From contig OZ004589.1 in the NCBI GenBank assembly GCA_963924555.1, forward strand, positions 4,154,001 to 4,218,000: 64,000 nucleotides of DNA, read 5' to 3'. The stretch is from Crambe crambe. Its lineage: Eukaryota; Porifera; Demospongiae; Poecilosclerida; Crambeidae. Made by a program: the position numbers and the translations under genes. Position 1 is the stretch's first letter, and the number at the start of each line of letters is the position of its first letter. The notes under the pieces were generated by a model that saw only the letters and a list, made by a program, of their open reading frames with translations, was not told where the DNA came from and ran no database searches. Positions 12,716-28,693 of the stretch are shown piece by piece.

Positions 12716-12957
12716 AGCCTTGCAGTTCCTGCAAGAGTCCTGGTAGAGCTAGCCACTGCAAACGACTAGAACAGTTCTGTAACTAAGAAGGTTTGCGTTC
12801 ATATTAAATTGCAATGCAAATACAAGCTATGTGGTCCACTGTTGCACGAGTAGGCGGGGCTATAGGCGGGCAACGCGCGCGGTGCGCAAACCGAGTGCGC
12901 GCTGGTACATGGTACATGCATGCTTAACACACGTACGTACGTACACGGTAGCTAGCT
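12716..12957. promoter_or_regulatory. Bidirectional promoter region GLIS/GFER
   Basis: 242 bp between divergent start codons. A GC-rich core at about 12847-12905 contains GGCGGGGC and GGCGGGC boxes and several CG dinucleotides (CGCGCGCG, GTGCGCGC), standing out from the AT-rich surroundings. A short ACGTACGTACGTAC stretch lies at about 12931-12944. Shared-promoter function is inferred from geometry and composition. Confidence 0.6.
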
Positions 12958-14256
12958 ATGGCTGAAGCTCAGCCTAATACTGAAACTTCATCAGAAAAGC
13001 TTAAAACTACGCATTTCAGTCTTCTGTCTGGAAAGAGGTGTCGTGTTTGTTCAGACTTCAAATCATGGACCAAGAAACTGCAGGTATAGTTTTGCCTTCT
13101 TGGGGACTCTACAAAAAAGGTGGGGGGCATGCACTAAGGTTTCTCTAAGTTAGTGAGGTGGTGGGTAATAAGCTGAAGCTTGTTGCATTTACAGATCTTT
13201 CATATGGCCAAGATTACGAAAGCTACAGCTGAAAGCTTGAATTCAGAACTTACTAAAGTTCTAGTTGATTAGACTGGGTCTGATCAAACTTGCGTATATA
13301 CATGCACAGCCTGTTGGCGCCACATGATTGTGTATATGGATATTCCATGCTGGTTCTTTACACCAAGCGTTGTCCAAATGGCAGCAATTGCCCATGCTGA
13401 AATCTTTTAGGAATTCCATCTCATGTGATACCATCCCCTTTTGCTAGCATAGTACCAAAGTGCCACCTGGGGCGTCTTCAAAGGAGAGAGCTACAATAGC
13501 ACAATTCAGCCAGAATCCTAGACTTGGTAGCTATAATTCAATGTTTAGCAAAATGCATAAGTATCTGGGGACTTCTTTTCCTTCCAGACATAATACAAAT
13601 CCCCCATAAGTGTGAAAGAAGAAGTTGGACAGAAGTTACAATCTGGAGCTACCATTGACATTCAGTGTCTGAGTGTTGCTAATGTGCTACTCTTCCTTGA
13701 AGTCTAGTAAACCGGATCCCATGTTTAAAGAAGGTATTATTTCTTCACCCATAACACTACCAGCTCTGGAGCAATTTGCAGTTTGTAAACTCTATTGGTG
13801 CTAAAGTTCATGCAATGACTGTCAGTTGGTACTCAATTATTGCTTCAGGAACCATCAGTTCAAAGACATAACTGTCCAGCTGATCGTGAAGAACTCGGAA
13901 AGGCTACATGGACTTTTTTGCACACTATGGCTGCCTACTACCCTGAACAACCTTCAAGGAGACAATGTGAAGAGATGTCTTGGTTTATCAAAACATTTCC
14001 TCATTTCTATCCATGTGATGACTGTGCCCAACATATGGAAGAGAGGTAAATATATGAAGTTTTTCAACAGTTAGTTATGCATCATCCCTTTAGATTGAAG
14101 AGCCATCCTCCTAAAGTTGAGAACAGAGAGGAATTTTCCCATTGGATGTGTGAAATGCACAATGAAGTGAATGAAAGACTGGGAAAGAAACTTTTCGATT
14201 GTTCAAAAGTAGATGAAAGATGGCGTGATGGATGGAAAGATGGCTCCTGTGATTAA
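12958..14256 (+). CDS. GFER: GFER (ALR/Erv1), mitochondrial FAD-linked sulfhydryl oxidase
   Basis: Three exons (12958-13083, 13849-14045, 14094-14256) give 161 residues. The product re-oxidises MIA40 in the intermembrane space disulfide relay using FAD. The Erv1/ALR core is clear: [29 protein letters not shown], the active-site FYPCDDCA (Cys 98 and 101), then [16 protein letters not shown] and [20 protein letters not shown] at the C-terminus, almost identical to vertebrate GFER. The N-terminal exon has a shuttle-type CRVC pair (Cys 28 and 31) as in long ALR isoforms. Intron 1 (13084-13848) contains degraded sequence without a recognisable gene. The gene is divergent from GLIS, and its stop codon lies 21 bp from the stop codon of EARS2 on the other strand. 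Confidence 0.96.
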
Positions 14257-14277
14257 CATTATAATCAATACTGCAGA

Positions 14278-18642
<4,365 letters not shown>

Positions 18643-18714
18643 TTAATACAGTGCTGTTCTTTTTTGTTTTGTTTTTTATTTTGTTTTTTGTTATAATCAA
18701 GTTGTTCAGTCTAT

Positions 18715-21700
18715 TTAAAGGATGCATGATTTTCTGAAGGAATCTAGAAGTGTACCTCTATCCAAGTTATAACCTGTAATATATAACAATTATAACTTGT
18801 AGTGAAGTCACACGATGAACTAACCTATGAACACTAGTGTATTCAGTCTCGTGTCATTCTTCCACTCTGAAGAACGCTCCTTCTCAAATAACTCGTACAC
18901 TCCTTGAAGAATTACTCTCTGTGTTTCACTGACAAATGCCAGCACCCCCTAAAATTAACAAGATCCACAAATTCCAAGGGCTTCATAGTAACTGAGATAA
19001 GGTGCTTGGTAGCTAGTATGCATATTTTAAAGGTGAGCACAATTTTATTGCCATTTCTCTACACTGAGGGACACTTATTTATGAACATGCAAAAGAAATA
19101 TGAAAAAAAAAAAGAAAAAGAACCTTCATTCGCATTACTTCCATCTTCTCATCTCCTGCACCGTGTATTGTTTTTTCCCATAACAGTTCCTAAAATTTAA
19201 TTCCAGCAACATCATTTCCCTGATCTAATTATTTTAGTCACCTGAAGCCATTGATCTAAAGATTCTTCTACTACATCGCCTTCAACTGTGAAGGTGACAG
19301 TACGAACTGCCTGTTGGCAATAACATTGATCTACTATCTATACAAAATATCATTATACTCACGTCACTAATATGATGACTGGAACCAACAGAAGAACACT
19401 TAGATTCAAATTCATCACTTCTCAGTCTGTATAATCATATGTACATCAGGGTTCTCCCCAAGCATCTTAAAGCATAGCAGACCACCCATGCCTTATTATT
19501 CATTACTGGTGGCTGGCTTTTACACCAGGAGCCATCTTAGAACACTCATAATCATTGGGCCCCTCTCTTTCATAATGATCATAGTCTTGCCCCTATGCAT
19601 TCAATAAATCCTGGGGAGAACCCTGTACATGCAGTTATAAATACCTCTATGCCATGTCTTACCTGGAAGAAGTATCATAAGCATGTAGATCAAGAATAAG
19701 ATTCAAGTCAATTTTAGAACGCAGGGTTCTTACAATTACAGCTACACTGTTAATACCTCTAGCAGAACAGAATATAAATGATTACAGAATCATTAGTCCA
19801 TTGACCACATACCTAATTCTCTTTAAAATCTCATCCACTTTTTCCTGACTTACTAAATCAATCTTATTGAGTAATAGAATGTCAGCTAGGGCCACCTGGC
19901 GCAATGCTTCATTCACAAAACCATCTGGTTTCTTTGTATCCAATTGCTACATATATATAAAATGTAGATGCAATATTAATAAGCAGGGTTCTCCCCAGCG
20001 AAACTGATCAAAGCAGTGCTTGAATACCACATTAAAGGATTTTGATATTCTAAAAATACATTTCCACATAAAAGAAAAATGAGCCCCATCAGAGTGGTGC
20101 TGCACCTATTTAACACTTTGGAGAGAACCCTGAATAGGTACTCCCAAGCATCAGGCATAATAGGAGAATTTTTGTTCGGGGTAATGTTTAGTCATCTAAT
20201 GAACCATAATTTATTTACACATAATATCCCATGCGTGGGCAAGATCAAAGGGCCGCAGTATGCTTTATAAGCTATACGTCCGTCGTCATGAACAACGGAC
20301 ATTATGAGTCATATCGTCCGTAGTCCATGGAAACAACATTTAATTTCCATGGAGACAAGAAAGCGCAGCCGCTAAAGCGTCAAGGTAAAGTTACTTTACT
20401 GTAGCTAGCCTAGTCTATACTCACCTTAGCTAGCTATAGCAGGATATAAAATAGACATGGGTGCAAATAACCCATAAAACCCTGGCACCCATGTTATAAC
20501 TATTACATAACCCACTCTGTACATACATTACCTTACCTCTATACAGTGTTTTGCATCCAATACTGTAACTATTCCTACAGAATTAATCATCAAAACTTCA
20601 AACTGCACCTCTTTACTTCATATATAATTTACACACACACCATCAAGGTAGATTTCGCTTCCTAGTCCTTCATCCAACCAAAACATAGATGCTATCGGGC
20701 CAGGGTCAGCCAGTCCAGTGGTCTCTAACAAGATATAATCAAATTTCCCTTTCTTTTGCATCAGATTCTCGATAGCCTTAACTCCTGCATCTCTGCACAT
20801 TACCTTCATTAAATAAAGTGGTATCTAATTAATGTGATACCTACTTGACAGAGCAACACAGACAGCCATTTCTCAGTTCTAACCACTCTTCATACATTTC
20901 CCCAGACTGCCCAATAGCCAAAGATTTCTCTACAGCACTTCCTAATATCAAACAATAGCATTTTCTATATCTATTGTAACTACAAGTCTATAGAAAGATA
21001 CATGCAGTTATTCTGGGTGAACACAGAGAGCCCCACACTAGGGAGTTGAATGGGGATATTAATATCATACATTCTAATCGGCCCCGACAAAATCCTCTGG
21101 TTTTATCCTCAGATAACAATTCTAACATTGCAGTTTCTTGGGTACACTGAACATGTGCACTTGCCTTACAATCCTTGCATTTCCCTTCTATTGGGGCATT
21201 ACCACTTGGTTCCAGAACCTTACAGTAAATTCTGTTAATACCTTTACCTTCCCCAAACTCGTTTAGTATGACTGCAATCTTCTTTTGATGCTGCTCTGTT
21301 AGTATATAGTTTAGCAGAGTGGTTTTTCCTGCACCTGAATAACAGAACAACCAGATCACTTATCTCGATCAAGTCACCAATCCCTCAGAGCAGACATGAA
21401 ATGAACTAATCTCGCAGGCTTTGGTCTGGCCTGCAGGACTATATGAGCAATCATACTTATCTCTCACGATACTTAATGTAATCTATGGAACCCATTTCAG
21501 ATTAGCCAATAAAATTTACTTGCACACATACACTGGGGAGAGCTAACTTTATCGATACCACTGTCCCTTCATACACTTTCATCTCTGTCCACCAGCTACC
21601 ACTAACCAAGAAAGCCTGTGATTATTGTGACAGGAATTTTACTTCTAGGCATTGGTATTAAATCAGGGCAATCATCTTCAGAGCTGCTGCCTTCTTCCAT

Positions 21701-21715
21701 TATCATGATTATCAT
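18715..21715 (-). CDS. ZNG1: ZNG1 (CBWD), zinc-transferring COG0523 GTPase
   Basis: Twelve exons (21715-21607, 21334-21248, 20941-20845, 20792-20641, 20574-20537, 19946-19813, 19758-19663, 19426-19363, 19310-19242, 19189-19124, 18948-18825, 18773-18715) join in frame to 364 aa. The N-terminal GTPase has P-loop [29 protein letters not shown], the metal-binding GCLCCSVK (CxCC), [16 protein letters not shown] and the NKxD motif LLNKIDLV; the C-terminal CobW_C domain ends [14 protein letters not shown]. The family loads zinc onto methionine aminopeptidase 1. The start could also be ATG 21706 or 21700. The donor of exon 10 (AAG/GTTCTT) is weak. The acceptor of exon 4 is set by frame: an upstream AG would create a stop. 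Two small inverted-repeat elements lie in its introns. Confidence 0.95.
19447..19625. mobile_element. MITE copy 1 (CAGGGTTCTCCCCA termini)
   Basis: 179-bp non-coding element with perfect 14-bp terminal inverted repeats: CAGGGTTCTCCCCA at the left, TGGGGAGAACCCTG at the right. It is flanked by TACAT on both sides, consistent with a 5-bp target-site duplication. It lies in intron 7 of ZNG1. The CAGGG start is hAT-like, but hAT elements normally make 8-bp duplications, so the superfamily is open. Confidence 0.8.
19984..20132. mobile_element. MITE copy 2 (same family as 19447-19625)
   Basis: 149-bp element in ZNG1 intron 5 with termini CAGGGTTCTCCCCA and TGGAGAGAACCCTG (one mismatch). Interior sequence differs from copy 1. 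Flanks AATAAG and AATAGG resemble a 5-6 bp target-site duplication. Confidence 0.7.
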
Positions 21716-21813
21716 ATTCTATTGGCTCTAATTAATGCACACCAGCAGTGCCCTAGTTCGTAGCTAGCTACCAGTCTAGTCTCACTCGAGTCTGACTGCG
21801 CGGTGGTAAAAAA
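21716..21813. promoter_or_regulatory. Bidirectional promoter region ZNG1/TYW2
   Basis: 98 bp separate the two divergent start codons. An ATTGG (CCAAT on the minus strand) is at 21721-21725 and the E-box-like CTCGAG at about 21786-21791. No TATA box is evident. Shared promoter function is inferred. Confidence 0.55.
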
Positions 21814-23230
21814 ATGTCTAAATATGTCATGATGGTGCTGGAGAGAAAAAAAGTTAATGAAATCAGGTGAGTCTCATAATAACATGCACATTTCCCATTA
21901 CTTCCTTTCCTAGAATTGCATTAGAAGAATTAGGGTACTATGATAATTCAAGAACAATCATGAAAACAGATGAAATTATACCAAGTGGTGTAATTACAAA
22001 GTTTGCAGTACCAGTGACTGATGCGTGCAAGAACAAATTTGTTCCTCTTCAAGATAAACCTCTTCCTCATCTGTTTAGTGATGATTGTGTTGTGTGTGAA
22101 CTTGATCTTTTACCATCCAAAAAATCACTAGCATTACAAGAAAATCCTCACATCATCCTTCAGAAGTCTCTCTTTGAAGTACTCTGCAGAGATATATCTT
22201 GTGAAAAAGTAGTTAATGAGATGATAAACTCAGTTCCGAGAAAATGGGAACGACATTCTGATATGATAGTATTCCCTCCAAATTCCTTTGCTACTAACTT
22301 ATGGCAATCGTACTTTGATTCTCTCTCAATGTCCCAGTCTTCTCAGTTTTGGTCTGCAGTTTCAAGATCTCTGAAGTGTGAGCGACTTGCTGTGGACAGT
22401 AAAGTCAATAATGATAGCTTTCGTAGTTCAGGTTCAACCTTGCTTTTAGGAGGAGATGGGTGGGTTGACCATGTTGACAATGGAATTCATTATATTTTTG
22501 ATGTCACTAAGTGTATATTCTCATCGGGTAATATAACTGAAAAGCTCCGTATATCTAGATTTGATTGTGAAGGAGAAACAGTTGTTGACCTTTATGCTGG
22601 TATTGGATATTTTGTGCTTCCATATTTAGTACACAGTAAAGCAAAACTAGTCCATGCCTGTGAGTGGAATCTTTATGCAATAGAAGGTCTAAAAAGAGGG
22701 TTAAAAGCTAATGGAGTAGAAAACAGGTGTATCGTGCATTTTGGAGACTGTAAAGAGGTAAGCCAAACTTTTTTTTTCTTTTTTTTTTTGTATATTGATA
22801 TCTATCAATCTGTAAGGTTAATCTCAAGAATATTGCTGACCGAGTAAATCTTGGACTAATTCCTAGCTGTGAGGATGGGTGGCCCACAGCCTGTGCAGCT
22901 CTTAAATCAACTACAGGAGGCTGGTTACATATACATGGCATTGTTTCCACAAAACCGCCGAGAGGTGATGAAAATGATGTGGATGATGATCAGGAGTTAC
23001 GGGACAAGTATTTACACCTGCTGTCATCAAAGTCTTTGAGGTGTATTTCAGTTATGAAATGGATTTGTCATGTTTCCAAGGAAGTATTAAAGCTTCTTGA
23101 AGACATTAATAACCAGCAATGGGTTGTAGAAGTGAAACATGTAGAACGTGTCAAAATATATGCTCCACATATTAATCATTTAGTGCTAGATCTAGAGTGT
23201 AGACCTATATCACGCTGTAATTATTATTAA
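21814..23230 (+). CDS. TRMT12: TYW2 (TRMT12), tRNA wybutosine-synthesizing aminocarboxypropyltransferase
   Basis: Three exons (21814-21866, 21914-22757, 22817-23230) give 436 aa. The enzyme transfers the 3-amino-3-carboxypropyl group of S-adenosylmethionine in wybutosine formation at position 37 of tRNA-Phe. Visible family blocks: DMIVFPPNSF, LLLGGDGWVDHVDNGIHYIF, the SAM-binding VVDLYAGIGYFVLPYLVHSK and ACEWNLYAIEGLKRG, then IADRVNLGLIPSCEDGWP and GGWLHIHG, ending VERVKIYAPHINHLVLDLEC, matching the TRMT12 C-terminus. Intron 2 is only 59 bp and is preceded by a long T-tract. Divergent from ZNG1. Confidence 0.95.
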
Positions 23231-23290
23231 AAACTATCTTATCATCTAATCTATCTGGTACCACGCCTCATGCATGCATGCTGCGATTCA

Positions 23291-26200
23291 ATGGCACCTG
23301 CAATTGTGTTATTTGTTGCTGCAGCTCTTTTAGGCTTATTTTCCAGAGCTGAGCTCAAGTCTACTGACGTAGATGCAAAAGCAAGGGCTCAACAAACTTT
23401 GCAGGGTTTATTCAACTACTACTGGAAGCAAGATCCAGTCAACAATGTCAGTTTCTTTTTTGCATGTGGAGCCATTGGGAAGCAGGGCTCGGGAGCTACT
23501 TATGACCAATGCAGCTGCGATAACCCGACTACTTGTGTAAATTGTTATCGTTGGTGGAGTGCTGTTGCCTTGGAGTCAGTGGCCACTTATGGTATCTATA
23601 TGAATACTTCCAATCATTCCACTGTTGCTGATATGATCTTTGATCATTCACCTTACAATTCTAACTGGGAACCAGAAAACGCATTCATAGATGATTTCTT
23701 GTGGTATGGGATCACATATTTGAGAGTTTATGATTGGTTGAAGGTGAGCTTGTAATAATGGTGTCCTAGTGAAAATCCTCCGGGAACACTATTCCCTTGG
23801 AAAAGTGTCCCCATAAATTCACTGCTAAATAATATAATTTTCACTCTATTTTGATGATAGCTCACAAGACTAACCTTATTATTTAGGACATGCGGGCTCA
23901 TTAAATTCTTTGGTTTTAATATAGAAACTAAGTATAGAGAGTGTCATACAGTATTTCAACTATTATAGAAAATTTCTCAATCTGTAATGACACACTTATG
24001 TAGCAACTGTAATAGCAAGCTTATCCTTGTGCATGCAGCTAATTGGCCTTAGTAAATTATTGTGGTATAACTACTAGCTACAGAACTAGCTGCAAGGAAA
24101 CTACTAGCTAGCTATTTCATTGCCTTATCCTTTCTGAAGGGCAAACCGGTAGAAAAGCTACTACTTTGGATTTTATAAACAGTAGCTACTACTATTAGCA
24201 TGATTAATAGCAACTTGTAATGAAGTAAATAGCACTCGGCTTTGCCTTGTGCTCATTACTTGTGCTTATCACAGCTAACCATGCTATTAATAACAACAGA
24301 ACATAATAATCACTTATGAAATAATAATAATAAAATAATAACTAGCCTGCACCCACAGAAAATCTGTTATTTTGCTTTTGAAATTGCATGCTATTGGGGC
24401 TGGTTTCTTCTAGCTAAGCCTATGCTGTGCTCTTCTTCCTTCAGTGAGACTTTTCCTATGCAGTTTTCTGGCTGGCCTATGCTTACTGCAGTCTCTGGCC
24501 CCTTGCTTGTTTCTATCTTCACCAGCCTGGCTGCAGTTGCATAGCTATTGACCTTTGAGCTGTATTTGTCTTTTTCTTTCTTTCTTCCCTCACCTCTTTG
24601 TAACATTGGACTTGTAGTGTACATGAACTTTGGACCCTTAGCTAGAACTTTGAACCCTGAACAAGAAGATTCTTTAGCACGTGCTACAAAAACTACCACA
24701 TGCATGCTAGCTAGTTCATTTTCCTCTCGTTGTAATCTCATTACATTACAGGGTCAAGATTCATTGTTGAGTCGATAATAGTTAGACACTGAGACCAAGG
24801 GATCTACGGCCCTAAGGCCCTGGGCTGTAGTGACCTGAGGGTCTCTTAAACGCCGTAGATCCTGCCGGTCAAGTTGTGTAACTATGCCATCTACATTCAC
24901 ACTGAGAATTAGCACTTTAGTGTTTTTCATTAAACTAGCAGAGTAGATGAGTAGGTAATGGTCGACAAACATATTATGTGTAGTCAATACACACACATAC
25001 ACAGATACACACTGAGTGATATATATAGAAAGGTGTGCCCAACACTCCCAACTCCATAGGTAATCACATGCTTTTGAGTGCAATTTGGCAGGAGAAACTG
25101 GCTAGGTAATTGCACAAGGCGAAGCAAGTGCAATTATTTGAATGCAGATTGCATGAAAAGGTGCCTATTAGTAGATTACTTGTATCAGCTGGGCAGCTGC
25201 ATGTAGGAAGCTGTTTATGTGAACCTGTAACTTATAAGCAGTGGTGGCCTACTAATCCACTTAGCTTTATAAACATAATACCATAGATCCTATAGACTAC
25301 TTAGTCTCGGGGCCAGACTCTCACATGCAGAAGAGAGTCTGGTCAAATTCCTATACTGACTTTTGCAGTGTGTGCCGTGCATAAAAAATCATGTCACAGA
25401 TACATCATGGCTCAGTCGAATTAGTGCGAGCAAAAAGATGGCTCAAGATTTCTTGAGCTATTCAAGAAGGTGGACATAGACTTGGCTATTCAATTCTAAA
25501 AGTCAAACGCAGTAAACTCCTTCATGAAAGGACAATCACTATCAATTGCATGCAGCTAAATAAAATGAAGCAGCAATTATCTGCTTGCTAAGTAAAGACT
25601 ATGTGCATGCTCAAATTTGATGGCGTACCTACGTGTTCTGCACATGCTATCCACAATTTTCGTGGATTTCTAGAACAAAGTTGGTTTAGGAATTTGACCA
25701 GACTCTCTCTTCTGCATGTGAGAATCCGAAATGTAATATAATCTGTCCAAGTGTGCAGCCATTGATCCTGGTGATTCTTCAGTTTCTTCTTTACCTCTGC
25801 ACCTTCATGCTCTCTGCCCTAACTGTGAGTAAAGATGCTGAAGCCTCTGTTGATCATCCCTGAGGATTTTGTTATGTACTCATCCATTGGCTTTTCTTGG
25901 CAAGGGAATTAGAAAGCGTAGGTGCAAGATATCAAAAAGAGTAAATACTGCGGTTACTAGGAACAGCTAACTTTTTTGATGAAAAATACACCCAACTATT
26001 GGCTGACGCTGTTGAATGCATGCAAAATCCACTGAGAAGTTGATCCTCTACATTAAAGCTTTAGGTCTCTTCTGCACACTGCAATATGGAGTGTGCCATC
26101 CAGATTGAGTTGTTGCTAGCAGTAGTCTATACAATCAATGGTAATACATGCTATCACTCAAACGTTAGGAAGCAATTATTATCCTATCATAGTATAAAGA

Positions 26201-28693
26201 GACATGCCTGATTCATTTTACGTATTAGCTAGAGAATCTTTGGTAATTATTTGTACAAACTTTGTCTAATAACTTGCTACTCTGGCACTACTAGTTTCTT
26301 AGCCTCGTCCCCAGGCCTTCCTCTCTCACTGGTACGAAGAAAAGGTAAAGTATCGCAGAGGAAAAGAAAAAGAAAGTGGAAGAAAAAATAAGAGAGAGGA
26401 AGGCCTGGTAAAACTTATCATGTGAGGATACAAGCAAATCAATTGCTAGTGGGCGTAGTGCAAACCGCACCATGACAATAAATGGTGACATCAAAAATCG
26501 CCCACGAATTAGAACTAGGCGCACATGGCGCGAGAAGTAGATACTGCTGAAAATCACCTGAAGGTCAGTTTAGCTCAGTGACTCTGCTCTGGAAGTTGCT
26601 AGCTACGCTAGTGAGTATGTAACCTATGGTTAGACAATATTTGCACTAACTGGCTGTAGTAAAGGTCTACCAGGACTGGACTGTAGCAGGAATTGCATTC
26701 TCTAGACTTAGCCTCGGCCCTATCTATCTATCTCTTAGCTATCTCTAAACTCTGCCATGACTAAGTAGTAGTTGACCGGACTGGACATAATATGGTACTG
26801 CGATCGCGTGTAGCGTGGGCAGTGCTGAGCATTTACGTCGACACTGCCCACGCTCCAATTAAGTCCTTTCTACCTCCTTTCTACCCTCACGTGATAAGTT
26901 TTACCAGGCCTTCCTCTTGCTTATTTTTTCTTCTTCTTCTTCCTCTTTTCCTCCCGTGCAATACTTTACCTTTTCCTCGTGAGAGAGGAAGGCCTGGGAA
27001 CAAGGCTACTAGTTTCTAGGATGATTTCTAATGAGTTTTATACGTTAAATATAATGATTAACATTTCAGTTCCTATTCTTGAAACCTCTAGAACTTATGG
27101 GTTTTTATTTTACCAGAAGGAGCATTCTTAAAAGGGAGATATTGGGTGGGAAATCAATAATAATAATAATAATAATTCTTAACACTATCATTGTTATAGG
27201 ATATGAAATGGCTCAATCACTCAATTGATTTATATGATTGGGCATGGAAGTATGGCTGGCAAGAACCGTGTGGTGGCATTATTTGGTGCTATGACCCTAC
27301 TAGGAGCTTTAAGGATAACATTCAGCTTGTTCAAGCTATGCACCTGTCCGCTAAGCTGGCATATCTTCTGCCAAACGAATCTCGATACCTTCAAAATGCT
27401 AAGAGAATTTGGAACTGGTTTTTCAGTTTCAATAATGGACGTGGAATTGTGACTGATCAAAATATACTCGCAACTGGTTTGGTTCCAGAAAGGTGTTGTA
27501 ATGCTACATCTGATGATACAACTGACCTATATTCAAAATGCCGTGATAGTAATGTTCGCGGAACTGCTTACAACCAAGGAATATTTCTTAGTGCAGCAGC
27601 ATATCTTTACCTCAGTACAGGCAATAACACTTTCATTGATGCTGCTTTGCATGTATTTGAGGCTGTATTAGCTAACTACACAGAAGATGGAGTTCTTAAA
27701 GATGAGGCTCGCAGCTACCAATCTTTTTCTACCCAGTGTTTTGCTGGTGCTGATCCTGGTGGTGACTGGTATTCTTTTAATGGCATATTTATGTTACACC
27801 TTGGATACTTTATTGATCTGCTTACAAAGAATGGAAGTATGCCCAGTGACACTTTGAAAAGGATTAATGATTTCATACAAAAAACAAGTGACTCAGCGTG
27901 GGAAAAATCTGCTGTATGGCCCCCATTTGATGGTTCTAATGGATGTGCTTATGGTTCAGCTCCAGTTAATAAAAGTTTAACCGATCCAAAATTTCATTGG
28001 TGGTGGGGAAAAGAAGAAGATGACCAACTGATGCCACCGGATCCTAGATATTATTACCATAAATTTCAGGTTCGTTGCTATTCTATTGGTGAAAATAAAC
28101 AGATCTGGGAAGGTATGATTGGAAGTGAATTAAAATGTACACAAAAATGCAATACATACAATAACTGCTCTAAGTACCTCTATCAGAAAAATCAAGTGGA
28201 AGTATCAGGTTATGATTGTTGGCTTTGGTCGTATAATCGTACTGATCATGTGTGTAACAAGTCAGATCCTAACTGGAATATGGGAACTAGGAGACCTAAT
28301 GGTAATGCTTCTTGTGCTGGAAAATGTGGTTCATCAAAGCCACAAGTGCTGGATCAAGGTGTGTGCTACTGTGATCCTGATTGTGCAAAACACCTCGATT
28401 GTTGTATTGATTATGTGGACCACTGTCGTCCAAATGAACCTATATCCTGTAAAGGATACTGCAAAACAGCTTTGGCTCAACCTGTTCAAGGAGGTGGTTA
28501 TTGCTGGTGTGATCCAGTATGTAACCCATCATATACAGACAATAATAGTGATGGCAGTTGTTGCCCTGACTTTCCTCAACAGTGTCTGGGTGTAAAAATG
28601 CCCACATGCCTGGATGCCAGGACTCAGGGATCGGCACTAAATCTTTTTTTGGGTCATGTGAGTGTGTCCAAAGCAATTAAGAAAGTGCTATGA
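23291..28693 (+). CDS. Secreted glycoside hydrolase family 76 protein with somatomedin B domains
   Basis: Two exons (23291-23743 and 27200-28693) give 648 aa. A signal peptide is clear (MAPAIVLFVAAALLGLFSRA). The GH76 (alpha-1,6-mannanase-type) core follows: the catalytic Asp pair AFIDDFLWYGITYLRVYDW (Asp 134/135), then WQEPCGGIIWCYDP, QAMHLSAKLAYLL, GTAYNQGIFLSAAAYLYLST and GDWYSFNGIFMLHLGYFI. Downstream is a Cys-containing segment (CYSIGENKQIWEG ... GYDCWLWSY) that resembles a PAN-like fold, then two somatomedin B-like modules at about 523-560 (CAGKCG...CYCDPDC...DCCIDY) and 568-612 (CKGYCK...CWCDPVC...GSCCPDF). Predicted extracellular. GH76 is mainly fungal and bacterial, so the combination with animal-type modules is unusual. 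The single 3.5-kb intron is filled with repeats. Substrate is not known. Confidence 0.88.
25316..25726. mobile_element. Foldback element in GH76 intron
   Basis: Left arm 25316-25351 (starting GACTCTCACATGCAGAAGAG, ending GTCAAATTCC) is repeated in inverted orientation at 25689-25726 with one or two small differences. The loop of about 340 bp has no recognisable coding content. Each arm also contains a small internal hairpin (CCAGACTCT/AGAGTCTGG). Likely a non-autonomous inverted-repeat transposon. Confidence 0.7.
26300..27008. mobile_element. Mutator-like long-terminal-inverted-repeat element with 9-bp target duplication
   Basis: 709-bp element in the GH76 intron. Termini are TAGCCTCGTCCCCAGGCCTT and, from the other end, TAGCCTTGTTCCCAGGCCTT; the inverted similarity continues for roughly 130-150 bp through TTTTCTT/AAGAAAA tracts to TTTTACC...CACGTGATAAG. 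The flanks are both CTAGTTTCT (26291-26299 and 27009-27017), an exact 9-bp target-site duplication. Long inverted ends plus a 9-bp duplication are typical of Mutator-like elements. No transposase is present, so it is non-autonomous. Confidence 0.82.
26812..26854. repeat. Perfect 13-bp hairpin inside the Mutator-like element
   Basis: AGCGTGGGCAGTG (26812-26824) and CACTGCCCACGCT (26842-26854) pair perfectly around a 17-base loop. GC-rich compared with its surroundings. Confidence 0.75.
27156..27176. repeat. (AAT)n microsatellite
   Basis: About seven AAT units immediately upstream of exon 2 of the GH76 gene. Confidence 0.9.

Noticed and set aside
13084..13848. Extra exon in GFER intron 1
   Set aside because: Short patches look almost coding ([12 protein letters not shown]), but stops occur in all frames and exon 1 to exon 2 joins cleanly without it.
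20810..20840. Upstream acceptor for ZNG1 exon 4 (TGAAG before GTAATG)
   Set aside because: Using it creates an immediate stop. The acceptor GTGCAG 13 bases further in restores the conserved [15 protein letters not shown].
27225..28676. Alternative frames across GH76 exon 2
   Set aside because: Shadows of the 496-codon exon, which carries domain signatures.
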